Shown one piece after another: positions 1-7,692 of a DNA stretch of 64,000 nucleotides (the stretch's first letter is position 1; each line of letters begins with the position of its first letter). The notes beneath the pieces were generated by a model, which worked only from the letters and a program-made list of their open reading frames with translations, had not been told where the DNA came from and did no database searches. The translations under genes and the position numbers were made by a program. This DNA is from Rhizorhabdus sp049889055 (GTDB lineage Bacteria; Pseudomonadota; Alphaproteobacteria; Sphingomonadales; Sphingomonadaceae). The stretch spans positions 558,001 to 622,000 of the forward strand of contig NZ_JBLTWO010000001.1 of NCBI RefSeq assembly GCF_049889055.1, given 5' to 3'.

Positions 1-2
1 CC

Positions 3-467
3 GGGCGGCCGCGCGGGCTGGCGCTGGTCGGTCTGCCGCAGGCCTGGCTGTTCCAGATCGGGCTGGGACTTGTGTCTCCGCTGATCGATCTCGCCTTGAT
101 CGTCAGCATCGCCGACACGCTGTTCCGCACGGCCAATCATGGCTTCGCCATGATGGAGCAGGATCTGCGGACGATGTTCGCCTTCTGGCTCGCCTTCGCC
201 GCCATCGATGCGTCCTGCGCTTGGGTCGCTTATCGGCTGGATGGGCGCGAGGGGAGGTTTCCGCTCCTTCGTCTGCTGGCGCAGCGCTTCGGCTATCGGC
301 AATTGCTCTACGCCGTCGTGCTCAAGGCGGTGATGTCGGCGCTGCGTGGACCCCGCGTCGCCTGGGGCAAGCTCGATCGCAGCGGCGTGATCCAGATTCC
401 GTTCGACGCCGGCCGGCCGAGGTTCGCGCGCGCCAGCGAGGCTCCTCTATTCGACAAGGCGGCCTGA
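3..467 (+). CDS. Membrane glycosyltransferase family 2, C-terminal fragment (5' end outside window)
   Basis: The reading frame is open from base 3 to the stop at 467, so only the last 154 residues are present. They show two or three hydrophobic segments (LVGLPQAWLFQIGLGL, LIDLALIVSIADTLF, a stretch around FAFWLAFAAIDAS), then a basic cytoplasmic tail with YRQLLYAVVLKAVMSAL and RVAWGKLDRSG. The pattern of RQL-Y-VVLK-ALRG-R-GWGKL is typical of the C-terminal membrane part of processive family-2 glycosyltransferases (PgaC/hyaluronan-synthase-like, some fused to a polysaccharide deacetylase). The catalytic DxD and QxxRW motifs would lie upstream and cannot be checked. An envelope-polysaccharide role is inferred. 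Confidence 0.7.
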   Translation, partial: GRPRGLALVGLPQAWLFQIGLGLVSPLIDLALIVSIADTLFRTANHGFAMMEQDLRTMFAFWLAFAAIDASCAWVAYRLDGREGRFPLLRLLAQRFGYRQLLYAVVLKAVMSALRGPRVAWGKLDRSGVIQIPFDAGRPRFARASEAPLFDKAA

Positions 468-718
468 CCGGGCCTTCCACGCCCGCCGTGACGGGCCACG
501 GAAACGCTTGCGATTTCGCGGTTGATAAAACCCTATTTCATGTGAATATGGCTATAAACTGTCGTTGCGGCGATGGTGGCGCGATCATCCTGCCCGGGAA
601 AGGACACGCCATCTTGCCATAGCGGTCGACGGCGGCGACACCCCCCTGGATACGCAGACCGGTGTCGGTCCGCGCGACGGCGGAAGTTGATATTGGGGAA
701 CGTGCGTTGACGGACATC

Positions 719-1624
719 ATGACGATCGCCGAGCAGTATCTTCTGCCGGGTGCGCTGTGGCTCGTGATGTTTTCGATGGGTGTCGGCCTCATGCCCCGCG
801 ACTTCACTCGCATCGTCGAGAACAGCCGAGCCTTTCTGGTCGGCGTCGGCAGCATGCTGCTGCTCGTTCCCCTGTTCGGCACAGCCCTTTCCGTGGGCTT
901 CGCGCCAACCCCCGCGCTGATGATGGGCTTCATCCTGCTGGCGACCTGTCCCGGCGGGATATTGTCGAACCTGCTGACCGACCTTGCCCGCGGCAATGTC
1001 GCCTTGTCGGTGTCGATGAGCCTTTTCGTCAGCGTCGTCTATATCTTCACTTTGCCCTTCATCACCTATTTCGGCCTGGCGTTCGTGTTCGGGGCAGGCC
1101 AGTCGATCACCGTCCCGGTGGGAGAATCGATCAGCAAGATCCTGACGATCACCGTCTTTCCCGTCGCGACCGGGATGCTCTGCCGCAGGCTCCTCCCCGC
1201 CTTCGCGCTGCGCATCGAGCCGCTCGTCAAGACGCTGTCGACCAGCGTGCTCGTGGTCGTATTCGGCATGATCGTCGCGCAGCAATGGGAAACGCTCAAG
1301 CAATCCTTCGGCATCGTGCTCGCGATCGTCGTGGCGATGAACGTCTGCAATCTGGGCATCGCTTTCCTCGCCTGCCATCTGGCGCGGATCGGGCGGCGCG
1401 AGCGCATCGCGATCGCGATGGAGCATATCGTGCGTCAGGAGGCGACCGCGATCTTCGTCGCGGTGACCCTGCTCGGCCGCAACGACATGTCGCTGCCGAT
1501 GATCATCAACACCTTCATCGGCATGGCGATCGGAATCCCCTTCGTCACCTGGCTGCGCACCCGTGCGGCACGGCTCGACGAGGCGGGTGTCACGACGGCT
1601 GCTGCCACCATCATCCGGAGCTGA
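719..1624 (+). CDS. Bile acid:sodium symporter (BASS) family permease
   Basis: About 301 residues with 8-10 hydrophobic helices. The early segment WLVMFSMGVGLMPRDF and the motif ATCPGGILSNLLTDLARGN match the conserved BASS (SBF) substrate/Na+-site region. The family imports organic anions such as bile acids, pantoate or alpha-keto acids with Na+; the substrate here is unknown. The start is uncertain: ATG at 719 is chosen because the family begins close to the first helix, but TTG 707 (with GGGGAA upstream) and GTG 662 are in frame. The next gene starts 3 bp after the stop, so this is the first gene of a transporter-Rid-aminotransferase operon. The 250-bp leader holds a short inverted repeat TTCA-TG-TGAA at 537-546. 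Confidence 0.85.
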   Translation: MTIAEQYLLPGALWLVMFSMGVGLMPRDFTRIVENSRAFLVGVGSMLLLVPLFGTALSVGFAPTPALMMGFILLATCPGGILSNLLTDLARGNVALSVSMSLFVSVVYIFTLPFITYFGLAFVFGAGQSITVPVGESISKILTITVFPVATGMLCRRLLPAFALRIEPLVKTLSTSVLVVVFGMIVAQQWETLKQSFGIVLAIVVAMNVCNLGIAFLACHLARIGRRERIAIAMEHIVRQEATAIFVAVTLLGRNDMSLPMIINTFIGMAIGIPFVTWLRTRAARLDEAGVTTAAATIIRS

Positions 1625-1627
1625 GAC

Positions 1628-2014
1628 ATGGACCTCAAAAGACTGTCCTCGGGATCGCCCTTCGAGGAACTGGCTGCCTATTCGCGCGCGGTCGTCGACG
1701 ACTTGTACATCCATGTGTCGGGGACCGTCGGCCCCGATCCGGAAACCGGCGTGATGCCCGAGGACCCCGCCGAGCAGGCGCGCAACATCCTGCGGCTGCT
1801 CGGCAAGGTGCTTGCAGAGCAAGGAGCCGACTTCCGCCATGTCGTTCGCAATCGCGTCTTTCTTACGGACGCATCCGACGTGATGGCGGTGGCAGCGGTC
1901 CTGCGCGACTATTTCGCCGACTGTCGGCCCGCCAATACGACACTCATCAACGGCATCCCCGCCCCCGGCGCGAAGGTCGAGATCGAGATCACCGCGCGCC
2001 GCCCGGCTGTCTGA
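1628..2014 (+). CDS. Rid-family (YjgF/YER057c/UK114) protein lacking the catalytic arginine
   Basis: 128 residues, full length for the family. The fold signature is clear (LYIHVSGTVGPDPETG, RNRVFLTDASD, GAKVEIEITARRP). RidA hydrolyses reactive enamine/imine intermediates made by PLP enzymes, using an Arg in the segment PARSCVEVxxLP. Here the equivalent segment reads PANTTLINGIP, so Asn replaces that Arg. Family knowledge places Arg-less members in Rid subgroups without classical imine deaminase activity. It sits 3 bp after the permease and 37 bp before a PLP aminotransferase, a context that fits handling of an aminotransferase-derived or imported intermediate. ATG at 1628 follows GAGAC. Confidence 0.85.
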   Translation: MDLKRLSSGSPFEELAAYSRAVVDDLYIHVSGTVGPDPETGVMPEDPAEQARNILRLLGKVLAEQGADFRHVVRNRVFLTDASDVMAVAAVLRDYFADCRPANTTLINGIPAPGAKVEIEITARRPAV

Positions 2015-2051
2015 GCGCGCCACCGCCCCAACGCATCCCCTGTCAGGACCA

Positions 2052-3215
2052 ATGATGACCAAGCTTGCCACTCGCATCACCGGCACGTCGAAAAAGAGCT
2101 ACGGCATGTATGAGCAGGCGCTCCGGATCGATGCCGACGATCTGATCCATCTCGAGCTTGGGCGCCCCGTCCACGACACGCCCGCCCCGATCAAGGATGC
2201 GGCTATCCAGGCCCTGCGCGACGGTCACGTCCATTATGGCGACATGATGGGTGAACGCGGGCTGCGTTCCGCCCTCTCGGTCAAGCTGCGCGACTTCAAC
2301 GCGATCGACGCATCGCCCGATGAAATCCTGATCACCAACGGCCTGACCCAGGGCTCCTTCGCCGCCTTCATGGCGCTGGTGAATCCCGGCGACGAAGTGA
2401 TCCTGCTCGATCCCTATTACCCGCAGCATGTCGGCAAGATCGAACTCGCGGGCGGCAGGATCGTCACCGTCCCGCTGGACGCCGCCAACGACTTCTCGAT
2501 CCGGGCCGACTGGATCGAGGCCGCCATAACCGAGGCGACGCGAATGATCGTGATCGTCAACCCTGCCAATCCGACCGGGCGCGTCTATTCCCGTGGCGAA
2601 CTCGAAGCTTTGGCCGAAGTCGCGATTCGCCACGACCTGCTCGTCGTTTCCGACGAGGTCTATGAGTACATCACCTTCGGCGCAGGCCACGTGAGCATCG
2701 CATCGCTGCCGGGCATGAAGGAGCGCACCGTGTCGCTGTTCGCCTTCACCAAAGCCTATGCGATGGACGGCTGGCGGCTCGGCTATGCAGTCGCCGCGCC
2801 CGAGATCATGGCGGGCCTCGTCAAGATCTCGACCAGTGCCGTCACCCATGTGAACAGCTTCATCCAGTTTGGCGCGCTCGCTGCGGTGACCGAAGGCTCC
2901 GCCGAGATGCAGGCGATGGTGGACGATGATCGTCGCAAGCGCGATCTGGTCGTCGGCCGGCTGAATCAGATGCCGAATGTGCGGTGCGCGGAGCCGCAGG
3001 GAACGATCTATGCCTTCCCCGACATCAGCGCGACCGGCCTTCCCGCGCAGGACCTGGCGGAGCGGCTGCTGCGAGAGGCCCATGTCGTCGTCGAAGCGGG
3101 CAGCTTCTACGGAAGGGTCGGCGAAGGTCATCTGCGTATCTGCTTCGGATCGGAACCCGAAAACAGGATCGCCGAAGCCATGGATCGCCTAGCCCGCTTC
3201 TTCAATGCGCTCTGA
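2052..3215 (+). CDS. PLP-dependent aminotransferase, class I/II
   Basis: 387 residues, typical fold-type I aminotransferase length. Visible landmarks are NPANPTGRVYS (substrate/PLP Asn), VVSDEVYEYI (Asp binding pyridine N), FAFTKAYAMDGWRLGY with the Schiff-base Lys near residue 234, and HLRICFGSEPENRI with the carboxylate-binding Arg. It transfers an amino group between an amino acid and a keto acid; the donor cannot be read from sequence. Start at 2052 follows AGGACCA; ATG 2055 is equally possible. It is the third gene of the permease-Rid-aminotransferase unit, which suggests breakdown of an imported amino or keto acid. Confidence 0.9.
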   Translation: MMTKLATRITGTSKKSYGMYEQALRIDADDLIHLELGRPVHDTPAPIKDAAIQALRDGHVHYGDMMGERGLRSALSVKLRDFNAIDASPDEILITNGLTQGSFAAFMALVNPGDEVILLDPYYPQHVGKIELAGGRIVTVPLDAANDFSIRADWIEAAITEATRMIVIVNPANPTGRVYSRGELEALAEVAIRHDLLVVSDEVYEYITFGAGHVSIASLPGMKERTVSLFAFTKAYAMDGWRLGYAVAAPEIMAGLVKISTSAVTHVNSFIQFGALAAVTEGSAEMQAMVDDDRRKRDLVVGRLNQMPNVRCAEPQGTIYAFPDISATGLPAQDLAERLLREAHVVVEAGSFYGRVGEGHLRICFGSEPENRIAEAMDRLARFFNAL

Positions 3216-3328
3216 CCGGATGGCCACCCATTGCGGAGATTACCAGCAGGCGGGTGGTTCCCGTTTCGACATGGCTGTGATTTTAGAAGGGTGACGAAGC
3301 GAGGCTCGACCTTTGGCTGATATACATA

Positions 3329-3338
3329 TTCGGCCGAA
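3329..3338. promoter_or_regulatory. Perfect 10-bp palindrome, candidate MarR operator
   Basis: TTCGGCCGAA lies about 60 bp upstream of the MarR-type gene. MarR proteins bind palindromes and usually autoregulate, so this is a plausible operator. A 10-bp GC-rich palindrome is not rare in such DNA, so this is a weak call. Confidence 0.3.
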
Positions 3339-3398
3339 CGGTTAATCTTCGGTTGGGGGCAATAGCGGCAGCTTCGGCAGCTGGCGAACAGGAATCGG

Positions 3399-3935
3399 GT
3401 GGAGCGGATGGCATCGGCGGGCAATCAGGCAGTGAAGGCGGCGAAGAGCATATTGGGGGAGCCCGGAGATCGAAGCGTTTACGACCCGAGCAATCCCGGC
3501 TTCCGGCTGGAGAATTCGCCCTTCTATCTGATGGCGCATGCCGACTTCAAATATCATGAGGACATGGACAAGGTGCTGCATAAGCACGGCGTGTCCAAGC
3601 CGATCTACCGCGTGATGACGGTCCTGCGAGAGCGCCAGCCCGCCAGCATCGGCGCTATCGCCGAGGCGGCGCTGACCAAGCGCTCTACCGTCAGCCGGAT
3701 CATCGATCGCATGGCCGAGCAGGGGCTGGTGTCGACCGAGCCCAATGCCGAAGACAATCGCATCACCGAGGTCCGTTTGACCGAGGAAGGACGGCAGCTT
3801 CTCGCCAAGCTCACCCCGATCGTCGGCCGACAGTTCGTGCGCGCGATGGAGGGGGTCAGCGATCGCGATCTGGGCGTGCTTCTGCGGACCCTGCAGAAGA
3901 TCAGCGCCAATCTGTCGAAACTACCGATCGAGTAA
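3399..3935 (+). CDS. MarR-family transcriptional regulator
   Basis: 178 residues (GTG start; ATG at 3408 is also in frame after AGGAATCGGG). The winged helix-turn-helix is clear from about residue 68 to 135: IYRVMTVLRERQP, then IGAIAEAALTKRSTVSRII (helix-turn-helix), then DNRITEVRLTEEGRQLL (wing and helix). Helices on both sides would form the dimer interface. MarR proteins respond to phenolic or other small ligands. It lies 184 bp downstream of the permease/Rid/aminotransferase unit on the same strand and probably controls it or itself, which is inference. Its last 15 bp overlap the convergent ferredoxin-like gene. Confidence 0.85.
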   Translation: MERMASAGNQAVKAAKSILGEPGDRSVYDPSNPGFRLENSPFYLMAHADFKYHEDMDKVLHKHGVSKPIYRVMTVLRERQPASIGAIAEAALTKRSTVSRIIDRMAEQGLVSTEPNAEDNRITEVRLTEEGRQLLAKLTPIVGRQFVRAMEGVSDRDLGVLLRTLQKISANLSKLPIE

Positions 3936-4253
3936 TCCGTCTTCCGGCCCTTCATGGGTCAGGCCGAGCCTGGCCGCGACGCTTTCCACCGGGGTGCCCG
4001 GTTTGACCAGCAGCCAGCGCTCGGGCGACCGCGCGTCGATCGCGACGACGCGGCCCTTGGGGCAGAGCTTGAGGCAGGGCGTCTCGATCACGCCGAAGTC
4101 GGCCTTCCGTCCCTTGCGGCGGTTGCCGAGCGCGCGCAGCGCCTTGGCCAGCGGCAAGCATTGGTCGGGGCCGAAGCCACCGCCGACACGCTTGCTGCAT
4201 TTACGGCAGACGAGCGCAACGCCCGTCCAGTTCGACTGCACATGATCCGGCAT
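3921..4253 (-). CDS. (2Fe-2S) ferredoxin-like domain protein
   Basis: 110 residues. Two Cys pairs, CRKCSKRVGGGF near residue 16 and ETPCLKLCPKGRV near residue 60, match thioredoxin-like [2Fe-2S] ferredoxins, where four Cys hold the cluster. No transmembrane segment or export signal is seen, so it is probably a cytoplasmic electron carrier or metal-binding protein. The extra Cys just after the first pair is absent, so the cluster would use these four. The gene ends inside the convergent MarR gene. Its redox partner is not identifiable. Confidence 0.7.
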   Translation of the reverse strand: MPDHVQSNWTGVALVCRKCSKRVGGGFGPDQCLPLAKALRALGNRRKGRKADFGVIETPCLKLCPKGRVVAIDARSPERWLLVKPGTPVESVAARLGLTHEGPEDGLLDR

Positions 4254-4308
4254 GTTCGTTCCAACGTCCGAACGCGCGATCGGGCCCGTGCCTACCCGAA
4301 TATGCCAT

Positions 4309-4336
4309 AAAAAAGGGGCGACATCGCTGCCGCCCC
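4309..4336 (-). terminator. Intrinsic terminator of the HU gene
   Basis: Read on the minus strand, GGGGCG - 10-nt loop - CGCCCC is followed by TTTTTT. It lies 28 bp after the HU stop codon. Confidence 0.75.
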
Positions 4337-4363
4337 CTCTCGTCCATGAAGTGCCGACGGCGA

Positions 4364-4639
4364 TCAGCCGTTCAGCGCATCCTTGAGCGCCTTGGCGGCG
4401 GTGAAGGAGATCTTCTTGGAAGCAGCGATCGTCAGCGTCGCGCCCGTGGCCGGGTTGCGGCCCTCACGCGCGGGACGGTCGGTGACCTTGAACTTGCCGA
4501 AGCCCGGCAGCGAAACTTCTTCGCCCTTCTGGGCAGCGTCGGTGATGGCCTTGAGGGCCGCATCGAGGACGCGCTTGGCTGCGGCCTTGTCGATCCCCTG
4601 TTCGGCGGCGACAACGCCAGCGATGTCGGCAGTGTTCAT
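4364..4639 (-). CDS. hupB: HU-type histone-like DNA-binding protein
   Basis: 91 residues, the normal length for HU. The hallmark PGFGKFKVTDRPAREGRNP and the DNA-binding arm ATGATLTIAASKKISF are present. HU dimers bend and compact DNA in the nucleoid. The start is set by AGGAG five bases before ATG at 4639; an upstream in-frame GTG would overlap that ribosome binding site. It is a single-gene unit with its own terminator and a 190-bp leader behind it that also borders the CNNM transporter gene. Similar proteins exist in two types (HU and IHF); PGFGKF plus the short N-terminus favour HU. Confidence 0.93.
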   Translation of the reverse strand: MNTADIAGVVAAEQGIDKAAAKRVLDAALKAITDAAQKGEEVSLPGFGKFKVTDRPAREGRNPATGATLTIAASKKISFTAAKALKDALNG

Positions 4640-4837
4640 GATCACTCCTGGTCTTGCTTGATGAAAAAATCCCTATGCGCCGGGGTCCGACGCAAGGCGC
4701 CTCTTGTGCGCGGCTCTTTCCTGTGGAGCAATTGGAAAGTCGCCCGAAATCAGGAAAAAAACGGACTGGGATCGTTTTTCGCAGCTTTTTTTCGACGAGA
4801 CGCCCCAAGCACGCGCCACATCCCCGTTCAGCGAGGA

Positions 4838-6178
4838 TCAATTTTGGTCGACGATCGCCGAAACCAGCAGCTTGTCGATGCGCCGGCCGTCCATGTCGAC
4901 GATCTCGAAGCGCCATGTCTTATAGTCGAACGACTCGCCGGTGACGGGCAGATGCTTGAGGCGCCAGAGCGCCAGCCCGGCAACGGTAGCGAAGTCGCGG
5001 TCCTCCGGGAGCTCGAGCCCCAGCCTCTCCGCGAGCGTGTCGGCCGACGCGGTACCCGATACCAGCAGGCTGCCATCCTCGCGTTCGACGAAGGCCGGAT
5101 CGGTGTCTTCATCCTTGTCCGACGCAAACTCGCCCGCAATCGCAGCCAGAAGATTGGCGGGCGCGACCAGACCTTCGAAATGGCCATATTCGTCGTAAAC
5201 GAAGGCCATCGGCACTTCGGCCTCCCGCAGAGCCTTGAGCGCGTCCATCGCGTCGACATGGTCGGGGAGCACGATGCCCTTCTTGAGCATCGACCGGAGA
5301 TCTATCGTGGCCCCTGCGAGCAGGGCCCGCACCAGGTCGCGCGCGTGGATCACGCCCAGCAGCTGGTCCACCGAGCCGTCGCCGACCGGCATGCGCGTAT
5401 GCGGCAGTTCGGCGAGCTGCGCGCGGATCGCGTCGAGATCATCGTTGATGTCGATCCACTCGACCTCGGTCCGTGGGGTCATCACCTCGCGAACGGGCCG
5501 ATCCGCCAGGCGGACGACGCCGGAAATGATCGCCCGCTCGCTCTCCTCGATCACGCCCGCAGAGGAGGCTTCGGCCACGATCAGGTGAAGCTCCTCGGCG
5601 GTCACATGACTTTCGGACTCGCGATTGAGGCCGAGTATCTTGAAGACGAGGCCGCTGGTCTTGTCGAGCAGCCACACGAACGGCGCGGTCAGCCGCGAGA
5701 GCCACAGCATCGGCACCGCGAGGAAAGCCGCGATCGGCTCCGGCGCACGCAACGCGAACTGCTTCGGCACCAGTTCGCCGACGATCAGCGACAGAAAGGT
5801 GGTGACGGCAATGACCAGCGCGAAGCCCGCCTCCGCGCTGCTCCGCTCGGGCACGCCCAGCATCGCCAGCCGTTCGCCCACCGGCCCGCCGAGGCTCGCC
5901 CCCGAATAGGCGCCCGCAAGAATGCCTATCAACGTAATGCCGATCTGTACGGTCGACAGGAATTTGCCCGGATCGGCGGCCAGCAGGATCGCCGTCCTGG
6001 CGCCTCTGCGTTCGGCCCGTGCCATCGCTTCGAGCCGCGCCTTGCGCGCGGAGACGATCGCAAGCTCGGACATGGCGAACACACCGTTGAGCGCGATCAA
6101 CGCCACGATCACCACGAGGTCGAACCAGGGAAAAGGGGTCAGGGGGGCTGTGTGCGGCATGGCGCTTACCATGCTCAT
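4838..6178 (-). CDS. CNNM/CorC (HlyC/CorC)-family transporter with CBS domains
   Basis: About 446 residues from ATG 6178 (ATG 6172 and 6160 are alternatives; none has a strong ribosome binding site). Order: N-terminal DUF21/CNNM membrane domain with helices (FDLVVIVALIALNGVFAMSELA; the SELA..SARKARLE motif), then a CBS pair (DRPVREVMTPRTEVEWIDI; LLGVIHARDLV), then a CorC_HlyC domain (MAFVYDEYGHFEGLVAPANLL; FATVAGLALWRLKHLP). Members are linked to Mg2+/Co2+ efflux; several were annotated as hemolysins without good evidence. It converges with nothing; the neighbouring tadA gene is on the same strand 38 bp upstream and may be co-transcribed. Confidence 0.88.
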   Translation of the reverse strand: MSMVSAMPHTAPLTPFPWFDLVVIVALIALNGVFAMSELAIVSARKARLEAMARAERRGARTAILLAADPGKFLSTVQIGITLIGILAGAYSGASLGGPVGERLAMLGVPERSSAEAGFALVIAVTTFLSLIVGELVPKQFALRAPEPIAAFLAVPMLWLSRLTAPFVWLLDKTSGLVFKILGLNRESESHVTAEELHLIVAEASSAGVIEESERAIISGVVRLADRPVREVMTPRTEVEWIDINDDLDAIRAQLAELPHTRMPVGDGSVDQLLGVIHARDLVRALLAGATIDLRSMLKKGIVLPDHVDAMDALKALREAEVPMAFVYDEYGHFEGLVAPANLLAAIAGEFASDKDEDTDPAFVEREDGSLLVSGTASADTLAERLGLELPEDRDFATVAGLALWRLKHLPVTGESFDYKTWRFEIVDMDGRRIDKLLVSAIVDQN

Positions 6179-6215
6179 GACGTGTATTTCGGATTTTGCC
6201 AACCGGTGACGTCGC

Positions 6216-6668
6216 TTATCGCCGCGCGGCGAAGAAGTTTCGCAGCTGCAAGGCGGCCTCTGCCTCGCCCATTCCGCCATAGACTTCGGGCCGGTGCAGG
6301 CAGGTCGGCTGCTGGAAGAAGCGCGGTCCGTTGACCACGGCACCGCCCTTGGGGTCTTCGGCAGCGAAATAGAGCCTGCGAAGGCGTGCGTGCGAGATCG
6401 CTCCCGCGCACATCGCGCAGGGCTCGAGCGTCACATAGAGATCGCAATCGTCCAGCCTGTGAAGGTCAAGCACGCGACACGCTTCCCGAATGGCTTCCAT
6501 CTCGGCATGCGCGGTCGGGTCGCGCCGGGCGGCCATGGCGTTGACGGAACTCGCCACGACCTCGCCGTCGCGCACCACGACGGCTGCGACGGGCACCTCG
6601 CCCGCCTGTGCCGCACGTGCAGCCAGGTCGAGTGCGAGACGCATCGCCGGGGGTAGCGGGAAAACCAT
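6216..6668 (-). CDS. tadA: Nucleoside deaminase, tRNA-adenosine(34) deaminase type
   Basis: 150 residues, the usual length. The zinc deaminase signature is complete: TAHAEMEAI (His ligand and catalytic Glu) and EPCAMCAGAI (two Cys ligands). VTLEPCAMC..SHARLRRLYFAAEDPKGGAVVNG follows the TadA pattern, which converts adenosine 34 to inosine in tRNA-Arg(ACG). Guanine or cytosine deaminases share the same motifs, so the specific substrate is inferred from similarity to TadA. It is probably co-transcribed with the CNNM transporter gene downstream. Confidence 0.88.
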   Translation of the reverse strand: MVFPLPPAMRLALDLAARAAQAGEVPVAAVVVRDGEVVASSVNAMAARRDPTAHAEMEAIREACRVLDLHRLDDCDLYVTLEPCAMCAGAISHARLRRLYFAAEDPKGGAVVNGPRFFQQPTCLHRPEVYGGMGEAEAALQLRNFFAARR

Positions 6669-6831
6669 GCTAGATCCTCTAGCCGATTCGACGGCCCGCG
6701 AAAGCCATCGCTGGCGATCCGCCCGATCGCGGCACCAACATAAAACAAAGCGCCGCCCCGATCCGGAGCGACGCTCATGTTCGATTCGACCCGACGACGC
6801 GATGTCCCCAGGTCGGCGACGCTCAGTCGGC

Positions 6832-7146
6832 TTAGTTGGCCTTCTGGACGTCGACGGTGGGAACCTTGATCTCTTCCTTGGTGGTGCCGACCTCGACCTT
6901 GGGGACGGTGATGTCGGTCGTCTTCGTGTCGACATCCACCTTGGCGGTGTCGACGTCGAAGGCCGGCGCCTGGCCGCCCTGAACCGCCACTTCCGGCAGC
7001 TTGGTCTCGCGCGTCTGATTGACGTCGATCAGACCGAAGGCGAAGGCGGCGACGATCCCGACGATGGCGACGACCGCGACGATCAGACCGACGCGCAGGC
7101 CATTGCCGCGGCTGGCCGGTTCGCGATATTCATTGGTGGTGTTCAT
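6832..7146 (-). CDS. Small single-pass membrane protein with Val/Asp/Pro repeat tail
   Basis: 104 residues. A strong AGGAGG precedes ATG 7146. Residues about 18-40 form one transmembrane helix (LRVGLIVAVVAIVGIVAAFAFG). The remainder is a low-complexity, probably periplasmic stretch of short units of the type VDV-T / VPKVEV / VPTVDV. I do not recognise a characterised family; similar short proteins are common in sphingomonads. No terminator or operon partner is evident. The function is unknown. Confidence 0.75.
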   Translation of the reverse strand: MNTTNEYREPASRGNGLRVGLIVAVVAIVGIVAAFAFGLIDVNQTRETKLPEVAVQGGQAPAFDVDTAKVDVDTKTTDITVPKVEVGTTKEEIKVPTVDVQKAN

Positions 7147-7235
7147 GGCTTCCTCCTGCTCCCTGTTGGGCAGGGGATGTAACGAACATGTCGTTATGCG
7201 GTTGCATCGACAGCCTGCCATAGCTGTCAGGCGGG

Positions 7236-7264
7236 TTGACGAATCCCCTCGCGACCGCTATCCG
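7236..7264 (+). promoter_or_regulatory. Sigma-70-type promoter of rpmB
   Basis: TTGACG, a 17-bp spacer and TATCCG, ending 42 bp before the rpmB start codon. Spacing is ideal and the -35 hexamer is near consensus. Confidence 0.6.
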
Positions 7265-7306
7265 CCGCGACTTTCCGGGCAACCCGAACATTCAGGACGA
7301 AGAACA

Positions 7307-7597
7307 ATGTCGCGCATCTGCGAGCTGACCGGCAAGGGCCGCCAAGTGGGCAACAACGTTTCCCACGCCAACAACAAGACGAAGCGCACCTTTCTGCCGA
7401 ATCTGCAGAATGTCACGCTGATCTCCGATTCGCTCGGCAAGGGCGTGAAGCTGCGGGTTTCGACCCATGGTCTTCGCTCGGTCGAGCATGTCGGCGGCCT
7501 CGACAACTGGCTGCTCAAGACCTCGGACGAGCAGCTTTCGCTGCGCGCCCGTCGCCTGAAGCGCGACGTCGCCAAGAAGCAGCAGGCTGCGGCCTGA
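7307..7597 (+). CDS. rpmB: 50S ribosomal protein L28
   Basis: 96 residues; alphaproteobacterial L28 length. It begins MSRICELTGKGRQVGNNVSH and continues KTKRTFLPNLQNVTL, the conserved L28 core. It is a structural protein of the large ribosomal subunit. ATG at 7307 follows AGGACGAAGAACA. It has its own promoter (TTGACG/TATCCG) and a terminator hairpin about 35 bp after the stop, so it is monocistronic. This zinc-free type lacks the CxxC pairs found in some L28 paralogues. Confidence 0.97.
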   Translation: MSRICELTGKGRQVGNNVSHANNKTKRTFLPNLQNVTLISDSLGKGVKLRVSTHGLRSVEHVGGLDNWLLKTSDEQLSLRARRLKRDVAKKQQAAA

Positions 7598-7632
7598 TTC
7601 GCTTCCGCTTCGGCGGATGGTGAAGGATTTCG

Positions 7633-7662
7633 ACCGGGGCCTCGAAAGGGGCTCCGGTTTTT
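7633..7662 (+). terminator. Intrinsic terminator of rpmB
   Basis: ACCGGGGCC - TCGAAAGG - GGCTCCGGT with one G-T pair, followed by TTTT. Confidence 0.7.
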
Positions 7663-7692
7663 CCATGTCTGCGGCCCTTCGACCGCCTCGCT

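Noticed and set aside
533..2086. 517-codon frame on the minus strand
   Set aside because: It is antisense to the BASS permease and Rid genes and rich in Asp/Arg/His, typical of frame shadows.
4346..6334. Long open frame (662 codons) on the plus strand
   Set aside because: It lies opposite the CNNM transporter and HU genes, has an Arg/Gly/His-rich composition, and no domain. It is a GC-rich shadow frame.
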